Source: Owenia fusiformis (taxonomy: Eukaryota; Annelida; Polychaeta; Sabellida; Oweniidae). From it: DNA of 64,000 nt. Positions 44,401 to 56,400 of the stretch are shown piece by piece. Position numbers and translations under genes: made by a program. The stretch covers positions 28,680,740 through 28,744,739 of the forward strand of contig CAIIXF020000009.1 of the NCBI GenBank assembly GCA_903813345.2, read 5' to 3'. The notes under the pieces are model-generated. The model made no database searches. It was given only the letters and a program-made list of their open reading frames with translations, and was not told where the DNA came from. Every line of letters begins with the position of its first letter. The stretch's first letter is position 1.

Positions 44401-47400
44401 TTATATACAATGTGTACCTGTGATATAATATGTACCCACAATACAATGTGAACCTGTGATACAAAACCTAATCATCCCTTTGAACAAAATTTGGTTAGGA
44501 TATAGTGAAACAGCAACAAATGACATCCGCCTGTCCAGCTAATAACTTGAATACCAATGGACAGATTTTCTTTATTTTTAGTGAAATATAAAGAATATAT
44601 CAACACTGCTCACATTTGAAATAATGATGGCTTATGCTGACAGTTGAAAAATGATTTCAACATACACTGTATTGGACTGTTGATCAAGATCTTAAATTAT
44701 TAATGATTTCAGCATTATTGGCCTGTTGATCAATATCTTAATTTATAAATGATTTCAGCATTATTGGCCCGTTGATCAATATCTTAAATTATAAATGATT
44801 TCAGTATTATTGGCCCGTTGATCAATATCTTAAATTATAAATGATTTCAGCATTATTGGCCTGTTGATCAATATCTTAAATTATAAATGATTTCAGCATT
44901 ATTGGCCCGTTGATCAATATCTTAAATTATAAATGATTTCAGCATTATTGGCCCGTTGATCAATATCTTAAATTATAAATGATTTCAGCATTATTGGCCC
45001 GTTGATCAATATCTTAAATTATAAATGATTTCAGCATTATTGGCCCGTTGATCAATATCTTAAATTATAAATGATTTCAGCATTATTGGCCCGTTGATCA
45101 ATATCTTAAATTATAAATGATTTCAGCATTATTGGCCTGTTGATCAATATCTTAATTTATAAATGATTTCAGCATTATTGGCCTGTTGATCAATATTATA
45201 TTTAACATACTAAATTGTATGTTCTTTTATGTTACAGGTTCCATGTTAACCCCAGCAGTGAAGCATGCCCTAACTAAACCTGAACTTACACAGCCATTTT
45301 CAAACAGGTAACCCTCTTGTTGTTACATGTATAGAACAAAGTGTTCTACAAGTTTGTCACAATCAGGAAAAAGAGTTTTTGCAATTTTGAGAAAGCAGAA
45401 AGTTTGAAGTGACTGAAATTTTTAAAAGTCAACATTTGTACCACAAACTGAAAAATGAAATAACTGAATGAAAATTACCATTTCATATTAATGTATGTAG
45501 TAGAATTTTGAGTGTAACAGGAGGAGATCAAAAATTTAAGATCCATTTCCAAAATCTGATGTTTCAGTACACATGTACCAGTTATAGTATTAAATCAGTT
45601 TTCCTGGAAAAAAGAATATATATGTTTCAAATATTATTCAATCCTCCTGAAATTTTGATATTGATTTTTGATTTTAGGATATTCTTGATGCGAGTGCATG
45701 ACATTCCTTATATGAACATGAGTGGGGAGGAAGGTATGTCAACTGAACAGCAGTTTTACATTACTAGTATGTCCCCCGGCCTATATCCACACAGTCTTCT
45801 TTGTCACTCAATTATTCAATGAGTACTTAACATTTATATTTTGTCATCAATAAACCAATGAAATTATAAATTAAAGAGTATTTTTCCGAAATATGCTGAA
45901 GGATCTTCACTTAGTCTTTGGGTGCCATATGGGCCATAATCTTTACATCATTTATACCGGACATTAACATACAAACTAAGTATTATCATCCCAGGCTTTG
46001 GACAACGACATTATGCACTAATCCAATAGTAATACGACTCACGTCTTATTTGGTAAAAGCTCATGTTTTGACTCCATTACAGAAAAGCCGAACAGAGATC
46101 ATGTATTCCACATTAGGTTTCCTAAGGAATGGAAGACTGCCGACATCGCTGCACTCTTTACACCAGTGGGTAAGTTAGACTAGGGAAATAGAGAAGACTT
46201 TCGTCTTTCTGTCTGTCCTACTATTACATGTAGTTTGTTGGGTTCAGAACTTAAATACCACTCAAATGTTATTGGCTGATGCCTTATGAGAAACAGACCT
46301 CTGCTCTGCCACTAAATTCAAATGCCCACCATTTTTCATAAACAGGATGCTATCAATTGATAACTCAAATGCTATTGGGCAGATTTTTACAAACTGAATT
46401 CATAGAACCCTTGTTTCAAAAGGAATATTATATCCTGCTTAGTTCAAAATTGCTTCTATTTTTCTTAAAAGTAATATTCAAAATGTTAGCCAAAAATTGT
46501 CTGTAACAAATGGCAGGTAGTGACATATCGCATTTTAATACCTTGTATAGAAATTGCTGGTCATTTTTAACCAAGGGCTGGTTTTGTAAAAAAGCCTGCT
46601 CCTATCATAACCCTCATATGCTTCATTTTGAAGGAAATGTGCAAGTCGTGTGGCTGAATGACACATCAGCGTTTGTTGCCTTGTATAGAAAAGACCAAGC
46701 GCACCATGGTAAGTGTCTAGGTATTCTTTTTTCCATTAAGTTCAGCATGTCATGGAAGGATAAATCCAAATTTCAGTAATTCATGCACGTTTTAATCAAT
46801 TTGGGAGTCTCATTTTGGCAACTCAATTTTAAAGCTGTTTTATCCAAATGAAACTCCAAGTCGTAAAAGGCCGTAAATCACTGCTTTGAAGCACAACACT
46901 ACTCCCACTCCATCCCTTTATAAAATAACTTATAACATGTGTTTTCATTAAACTCCATTTTCATGAATTTCAAAACAAAATAAAGAACCTCATGTGATGT
47001 GTTTTAAAATAAGTTTTAACCCTATGATTTTGATAAAAATTCTGGAAAAAAGTCAGCAACTATAACATGGAACTATAATGTAACTACATAACTTCAACAA
47101 CTAAATCCTATTGAATAAAATTTGAGAATAAATTTGTTCACAAATAGATTGCCCACAAACTTAGCACCCTTGAAAACAACATAGGAGTAATCCTAGGCTT
47201 TTTGTCCTGTTTCAGTGGTGAGCTCATTACAGTCCAAGTCCACAAACAAATGCCACATAACATCATACAAAGACTTTAAAGCTGACTTGCCAAATAGAAC
47301 ATTCATAAAACGCAGAACAAGATGTGCATGTGTTATCGTGTGACCGATTTACTTCAGTTATATAACTTTGCCAAAAATTTGGACCCTTTAGGCAATTTAT

Positions 47401-50400
47401 TCTCTGCAACTGTTTGGGAATATTTTCACTCAATGAGGATGGATATTTATGATTAAACTTTTATTGCAACATTTTGAGGTGTATTCAATTTTTCAATTCA
47501 ATTCAATTTTTATTCCTTTTAATAATATAATAAATACAGTACATATAAAAGGTTTAACAGGTGACATCATTTCTGATGTTTATACCCGTACATGTTAAAG
47601 CATAATATTACGAATATTAAGAACAAGGTAAGGTATTCTCTCACATTACAATAACTTATAGATATGTAATTCACTGTTTAACCCATTGGAGATATATTCA
47701 CTGATCACTCATTATACAATTACAGTAGAACCTCAGTAAGTGGAACACTCTTGGGACTCTTGTTCCACTTACAGAGGTGTTCCACTCAGCAGGTTCTAGT
47801 TTATTTGGAACAGATTATTAAAACTCAAATTTCAATTATTTTAGGATGTATTAATTCACTGCACAACCATTTGGAACATATCATTATTCATTTACTTTAC
47901 AATTTGCAATAATTCTGGGATATATTCACTCATTGTACAACCATTCAGCCATTCTGGGATATAATAAATCACTGTAGGGGATATACAGGGTGGTCAAAAA
48001 AACTGGAAACCCTGTCGCCATTTTCCTCATATCTTTGTCATTTTAGGAAATTACTCCCTGATATTTAGCACATTTGTAAATCATTCAATTTCCTACTAGC
48101 CTACCATATTTCATGACCATCAAATTGATAGTCGCAATGTTACAGCACTTTAAACAACATGCTCCATTGGCCAACATTGCACTTTCGGCAAACCTGCACC
48201 TATCATCCAAAATGTCCCTACCTAACTTCAACCTGTGGTGATACACCAAAAATGAGTGTAGGAGAATAACCCCAGGACAAATGCAGACCTCAAAAAGCAG
48301 ATCATCCATGTCATTCAGGCCTTACCTGCTGAAAAATGTAGTCAGATCATTGACAACTTGTTCAGATTTGCCAATAACGCGATGGTGGCCACACTGGGGC
48401 ATCTTGTTCAAAGATCTGTACCATTGTGACTATCAATCCGATGGTCATGAAATATGGTTTAGCTGGTAGGAAATTGAATGTTGTACATGTGTGTCAAATT
48501 TCAGGGAATAATTACCCAAAATGACGAAGATATGAGGAAAATCCAGGGTTTCCGTTTTTTTTGACCACCCTGTATTATTATTCACTGACTTTGCAATCAT
48601 TTTGGGATACATTCACTCATTGTACAACCATTTTGGGATATGTTAACTCACTGTAGGGGATATATTATTATTCACTCTCTTTGCAATCATTTTGGGAAAC
48701 ATTCACTCATTGTGCAACCATTTTGGGATATATTAACTCACTGTACAGCTGTAGGGGATATATTATTATTCACTCACTTTGCAATCATTTTGGGATACAT
48801 TCACTCATTGAACAACCATTTCGGGATATATTAACTCACTGTAGGGGATATATTATTATTCACTCTCTTTGCAATCATTTTGGGAAACATTCACTCATTG
48901 TGCAACCATTTTGGGATATATTAACTCACTGTAGGGGATATATTATTATTCACTCACTTTGCAATCATTTTGGGATACATTCACTCATTGAACAACCATT
49001 TCGGGATATGTTAACTCACTGTAGGGGATATATTATTATTCACTCTCTTTGCAATCATTTTGGGAAACATTCACTCATTGAACAACCATTTTGGGATATA
49101 TTAACTCACTGTAGGGGATATATTATTATTCACTCACTTTGCAATCATTTTGGGATACATTCACTCATTGAACAACCATTTCGGGATATGTTAACTCACT
49201 GTAGGGGATATATTATTATCCACTCACTTGGCAATCATTTGGGGATATAATATGCCACTATACAACTATTTGGAATATTTGGGGATATGATAACTCATTA
49301 TACAACCATTTAGGGATACAATGTACAGTGTATATGTATATTTATCAAATGGCAATAATTCTGCACACTATGATAAACTTCTAATGTAATCCTTAACTGA
49401 GAGAAACAGGTAGAATTCACTTGAAATTCTCGAGTTCTGAAACATTCATTGTAAAATATTAGGGTATTATGGTGTACCAAAGATGGCTTGAATTGTAAGA
49501 AATCCAGATTCACGCAAGCTGAAATATTAGAAATTCGCTTAGATTTGTCTTCTCATACTCTGTTTTTGTGGCTGGGCAATTTTATCATCATCCACATAAG
49601 TTGATTTGGTGTGAATGTAAAAAAAAAACAGGAGACCAAATTATATAATTTTTTATTTATAATTTGACTGAAAGGATTTTAATTATATTTTTATCTTCGA
49701 AAAAATAAACTTTTATAAATAAATAAATTGTTACACTATGTGTTTGAGTTACAATTTTTCCAATACTTCACTTTCACCGCAATCGATTGGATATGTAGAT
49801 TGGACATTCATTGACACCTGAATTGGAAATATTATACTATTGTTGGATCACAATACAGTACAGTATACACCTTTTAGATAGTTTAAAATGTATGATTTAG
49901 CCTTTTTATTTTGAATTGCACTGAATAGTCTCTGGGTAGAAGTCCCTGGGCATCGATTCGTTTTTTATAAACCCAAGCTACATGAGATTTATCTATTTTG
50001 CAAATTAATTTTCACTTATAGCAGCTATTATTTCTACAATTTTAATTTTTGGATTTAAAAGTGTTTTTGATATCATTCTTGATATATTCATGATTCTTAT
50101 CAAGAGAAAAGTAAGTTCCTACTTTATATATTTCTGGTATCAATTACAGGTATTGTCCATAACTTTGTTAAAGATAATAGACAGGCCTCATAGACTTCCA
50201 CTATGCAATCATCAGTTCCGCGAACCTCGCTAACCATGGCTCTCACAATGTGAATATCGATTCTTTAGTCGCGAACCACCAATTCCTCTCTCCCTAATAT
50301 ATTCCTCCACTCGCGGACGGAGTTCTCACATCGCGAACCACAATACTGTGTTTGTCGCGAACCACAATACTGTGTTTGTGGTTCGCGATATGGGAAGTTG

Positions 50401-53400
50401 CTTCGTGAGCGAGGAAATATGTTCGGGAGAGAGGAACTGGTGGTTCACGACTTAGAATCAACATTCGCATTGTTTGAACTATGGATGGGGTGGAAGGAAT
50501 ATAGTCCACAATGTCGGAACTGATGATCGCATTAATGGAAGTCTAGGAGGCCTGATACAGCAATACTTGTATATAACCTAACACCTCTCTAATCTGAACA
50601 ACTCTCAGTAATTTTTCTTTTTTTATCTGCTGTGTTAAAAAACCTTGGAATTTGAATACATGCCAATCTGAATACTTTTACCCAGTCACAATGTTCAGAT
50701 TCGACAGGTGTCATTGTAATATTGGTTTAGAATAAAGGGTTTAAAATATTACAGTTCTAAAGATGATTAACAAGCCAGGTGAACAATATTACGTTATGAC
50801 CTATGAGGCGTATCATGCAGGCCTACACACCATGCCACCACCCTCTGCCTCTCGTAAACGTCGACCCCCAACATCTGACGTGGACCTCCCTCCCAGGAAG
50901 AAGGCAAGCCCAATACCAACGATAACAAAATTCAACCTTGAGTAAGTGTAAATGACTTTTGTGTATATTTTACTAAAGTATGTTAGTATTATTACACATC
51001 CCACCTCTCAATTATATGCCTTAGATTCCTTTAGCAATCTCTGTATGGAGTCCTAACACCCCTCTGGTTTTACTGATGACATTAACTTGGACGCGTCCAC
51101 TATTGAATAAAGTAGTTTGTACACGTGCCAACGTCCTCAATTTCCCCATACATTAGTGCAATCAACACGCCGTTTTTGTTTGAAACAAAAATTTTATATG
51201 GAGAACAACAAGTCGTCAGTTGTAAAGGATATCAACCTTAATTCAACAATGAACTACAATGTCAATGAACAACTGGAAGATGGACAAATTCCTGACTTTT
51301 CAAGTCAACTTCAAAGGGATAGTTCAAATTTGCTGCAAGGGAACATTTTCTCTGGCGAGGAAAATCCAACTCCGGGTAGCATGCCATCCCACACCATCAC
51401 CAGCGGCATAGACATTGACAACAACATCAACAGTGACTTCATGAATCGTGGGCTCATTCCACCAGGAAATGAGGGGCATGATATGAACTCACAAGGGAAG
51501 GACTTGACTTGCCAGTCAAATTTCAACCCTACTTTGGATACTCGTGATTCTGGGCTCACCTCCCTACCCGGGACTGAGGTGCAGGACACATCCAACTTTC
51601 AACATCAGCACCCTACAACAGGGAGAGACTTCATACAGTCTAATAGTCTGAATTCAATAGGATTCAGAGCAACAAACACTTTACCATCTAAGAGGTTTTC
51701 GAAATCTCAACAACAACAACACTCCGAACTGCGGACCTATCAAAATCAACAACCAGGGCTAGCCTCAAGTATATCGCCAGATATGGTCCAAGATATTATC
51801 AAAGGACTGACTCCAACTCTTGAATTGCTCGTAGCAAACAAACAACTTGACGTTGAACTTCTAGGTGAAACAACCAACAGAAGCAGGTCCGCTAAAAGAA
51901 GGGAGGTACAAAGAGCGAAAAAGCGAACTGTTTCGCCGTCTAGTCTACAGTATGTTTCCCCGGACCGGGCATCTAGCCCCAAACGGGCAAGAAGTGATCA
52001 TCCCTACAGCGAAGTGGACTCGCCCGTGACCTCTCCTGCGCACATGCGCCGTGACAGCAATAACCCGAAAGACTCGGATTCTTCCAATTCCGACAACGAT
52101 CATGACTTAATTTGTTGGAAGAACTGTGTTAAACTAATTAAAAATGCCTTTCCGAGTCATTTTAAAACAACTACAGACTATAACACAGAAACACAAACGG
52201 AAAATAGACCGCTAGGACTTCAAACTTTGGGTAAGAAATCTACTTCTTCAGACACAACAAAAGGCTTACCGATCGGGCCTTCAGTGCTACAGAATTTCGC
52301 CAACATTAACCAGGAATTAGCCAACAAGAAAAACATGAATGACACTAACTTCCTGTTAAGACCAAAACGATCGTTCACGTCCCTCAAAGAAGATGAACAC
52401 TTCTATAAAAAATCCATTTTGAATGGGACAACTAAGGAACTTGTTCCACATTCCATGAAACTATCAGATTTGGCTTCAACTTCTTACCAGCTTCCAGCCA
52501 AACATCACAAACTGTTGGAAGAATCAGCGAGAGCTCCTCTTCGTCATCTGTCTCACACTGAATGGATTCTAGGGACAACAGGGAAAATCATTGCAGAGAA
52601 TTTCTCTGAAAATGAGGATCTCGTCAATCTTATTACAACAGCTTCAACTATGGTAAATAAAGCTACAAGGGACACCATTTCAAATGTCACAAACGTCATA
52701 CTGACTCAAAGGGACAGGGTAAGCTCCAAGTTCAGGAAGTCAGACGCTGAAGCCCTTAGGAATCTCCCCATCGACACCAAATTTTTATTTCCTGAAGAGG
52801 ATTTAAAAAATATCTGTGAAGGGTCGGATAAATCTAAAACCTCAAAAGCGCTACAAGATTTAGCTTCAAACTGGAAAAATCGGAAACAGAATTATGATAA
52901 ATCCAGTAATAACAACTCCAACAGAAGTAGTAATCAACATTCCAACTTTAACAGGAACAACTTCAACAACAACAACAACAACAGAAACAACAACAGAAAC
53001 AACAACAGAGGAAACTTCTCTGACCGTTCTACTTCTACAAAATCCAACAACAATAACAACAAATCAGGCTTTAAGAAGCGTAAATGACACTTCAATAACA
53101 TCAATGTCCCAGCCCCGCCTCCCCCCGTTCTCACCTATGTCCCAGCTGGGACCAGTGGGAGGCAGGATTCAACTACACTTAAAAAACTGGGAACTCATCA
53201 CAAAGGACCAATGGATTTTAAATGTGATAAAACATGGCTACATGCCACAACTAGTGAACAATCCACCTTTGACAAAAAACTTCAACAACTTCGAATCGGC
53301 ATCAAAAACAAAAGCTCTACTGCTTCAAAACATAGTAGATCTCCTAATTCAAAAACAAGCTGTAGAGGAAACAGACTACAACACACCGGGCCACTACAGC

Positions 53401-56400
53401 ATCATATTCTTACGCCAAAAGCCAAACGGAGATTACAGACCCATAATAGACCTGTCTCTCCTCAACAAACACATAATATGCCCAAAGTTCAAAATGGAAA
53501 CTTCAGCCAAAATATCAAACTCTCTACAAAAGGGCGAATGGGCCACATCTATCGATTATCGGGATGCTTACTACCATATACCGATAGCCAAACCATTCAG
53601 GAAGTTTCTTCGCTTCGTGATCAACAACAAAGTGTACCAATTCAAAACACTTCCATTCGGAATGTCAACCAGCCCTTATGTTTTCACAAGAGTGACATTA
53701 GCAATCGGTGCCTTCCTACACTTCCAAGGGATATTAACACACCAATATCTCGACGATTGGCTAATACGAGCCCCATCTGCACAACAGTGCCAAATATGGA
53801 CACAAACAGTACTATCAGTGACGGAAAAACTCGGTTTTGTGATCAACAGAGAAAAATCCGAACTGATCCCAACACAGATTTTCAAGTACATAGGCACCCA
53901 ATACAACCTAATACTAGGCCTAACATATCCTCCGCAAGACAGGATCCAGAAAATCTTAGAAATCGCACAATTATTCACCAATACCCTTTCTCAACCAACA
54001 AGGCAGTGGACGAAACTACTAGGCCTACTAGCCTCAGCAGAGAAAAATATACCCTGGGGCAGACTATACATGAGACCAATTCAACAGTGCCTAGCCAGCC
54101 AGATGTCTCCTACAAAATCACTAGAGACACCAATCTACATCAACCAAGAAGTAATAAACACACTGAAATGGTGGATGGACGAGCAGAATCTACTCATGGG
54201 TCAACCTCTGGGAATGTTTGTCCCAGATCACACAATCTTCACGGATGCATCGGAGACTATGTGGGGTGCACACATGGACTCTGTGGAAATCAATGGATTC
54301 TGGTCCCCATCAGAAATGAGAAACCACATCAACTGGCTAGAACTAGCGGCAGTATTGAAAGTTCTACACAAACTGAATCATCTACTGGTACCTCAAGCAA
54401 ACATTCTAGTTTGCCTGGACAACACAACAGCCCTAAGCTACATAAACAAACAAGGCGGGACAAAATCGAAAAGTCTTCTGACCCTAAGCCAGGAAATCCT
54501 AATCTGGTGCAAAAACCACCAAATAAACATAAGAGCTCAACATATAGCAGGATCCCTAAACCGACGGGCAGACGCACTATCTCGGGACAGGATAGTGAAC
54601 ACAGAATGGTCTCTACTCCCACAAATAGTGAAACGACTGTGGCAAATATGGGAGACTCCTCAGTTAGATTTGATGGCGACATGTCACAACAACAAACTAC
54701 CACTATATGTATCCCCAGTACCAGACCAAAACAGCTGGGGAACAGACGCAATGTCAATCCCGTGGGACAATCTCAACTTCTACATATTCCCACCAACAAG
54801 CATGATCGACAAAGTTCTAACAAAAATGAGAACACACAATTGCGAAGCCATAATGATAGCTCCAAAATGGCCAAATCAACCTTGGTTCACGCAAATTCTG
54901 GAACTTCTAACGGACTACCCAAGAACGCTTCCAGTGTCTCAAAAACTACTAAAAATGCCAAAGACAAGCATGTTTCACCAGACTCCGGAAATTTTTGCCC
55001 TTCACGCCTGCAAATTGTCAACGACACCCTCAAAAAACAAGGCTTTTCTACAGAAGTGTCTCTTCGAATCTCAGAATCATCAAGGAGGAAATCCACAAAT
55101 AAACTCTATGATTCCAGGTGGAACACCTTCACTGTTTGGTGTTATGAACGGAATTCAGATCCATGCCAAGCAGATATTCCTCTAGTGGCAGAGTTTCTAC
55201 TATATCTTCACCAGACTAAGAAACTTTCAATTCCTACCATTGAAGGATACAGAACTGCCATTAATACAGTACTGAAAAAATCATCTGATATCGACTTGAC
55301 TGATAATTCCCTCATAGGCGATCTTATCAGATCTTTTAAACTGGAAAACCTGACACCAAGGAACATGGTACCTAAATGGAATCTTGTATTTGTTCTCAAT
55401 GCTTTATCCAAAGCACCCTTCGAACCTATGGCCACAGCGGAACTTAAATTCACATCATGGAAAACACTCTTTCTTTTACTCATGGCTTCAGGGAAGAGAA
55501 GAAGTGATATACATGCACTCGACTTCAGACGTTTAAAATGGTCAGAATCCAGGGACCAAGTAACTATGTATCCCTTCATAGGATTTCTACCAAAGTCACT
55601 ATCAGCTGCAGAAGGAGAATCTCGCTTTCAACCAATCCTCATTAAAGCTCTCACCACACTGGTGAATAGAGACTCTCCAGACAGGACTCTTTGCCCCCTC
55701 AGAGCTCTACGTTACTACCTTCAAGCCACAGTCTCAACAAGGGGCAACCGAAATAGACTGTTTATACCATACAAAGCCGGATATACTGGAGATATACACG
55801 TAAACACTATATCTTCTTGGGTGAAAAATCTGATCTTGTATACTTACAAAAATTCACAAGAAACAGATTACCAAATCAACTCTATTAAAACCCACGAAAC
55901 CAGGGCCTTATCTGCAAGCCTTGCTGTTCAAGCAAATCTGTCAGTTACTGCAGTTCTCAAAGCCTGCTCATGGGCAAATCACAACACATTCACCAGCTTC
56001 TACCTACGAGATACATCAGTGATCGAGGGAGAACTGCGGAAATTAGGCCCTATGATGGTTGCAGGCTCACTATACAACATATAGCATCTTCAACAGCCTT
56101 GTGGTGAGTCATCATCATTAAACATTCTTATGATTTTATAATGTAAATTATTTAGAATGTTCTACTTGTTGGTTTGTGGGTCCCTCTGGTTTAACTGAAT
56201 TCACCCACCTCCTTTTCGGCTACATTCAGGCATATAATTGAGAGGTGGGATGTGTAATAATACTGGGAAAATCCTTTTTTAATTGATTTTCCTGTTTATA
56301 AACATACCCACCTCTCAATTACCAAAGTCCCACCCGACCTCCCCACTATTCATTAGGGGGAATAGGGAAATTGAGGACGTTGGCACGTGTACAAACTACT

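Larger units (their letters stand above)
46709..50754 (+). other. PARN: PARN intron (4.0 kb) content
   Basis: 46709-47640 is AT-rich without recognised features. It is followed by the minisatellite with its nested MITE, more AT-rich DNA (49260-50180) and the 373-bp MITE. No independent gene was seen. Confidence 0.5.

Noticed and set aside
44690-45199. Regular 46-bp array considered as a CRISPR-like array
   Set aside because: The whole unit repeats with no variable spacers, and the locus is an animal gene intron.
48681-49250. 189-codon plus-strand open frame with repeated HSLCNHFG-like units
   Set aside because: It lies wholly in the 90-bp minisatellite; 90 is a multiple of three, so one frame stays open. 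No splice or start support.
54329-54757. 142-codon minus-strand frame inside the DIRS element
   Set aside because: Antisense shadow of the RT ORF with biased Leu/Ser/Cys composition.
53211-54959. Upstream part of the long recombinase frame as a separate protein
   Set aside because: It is the shadow of the RT/RNase H frame: Thr/Ser/Asn-rich, no motifs. Only 54960 onward is protein-like.
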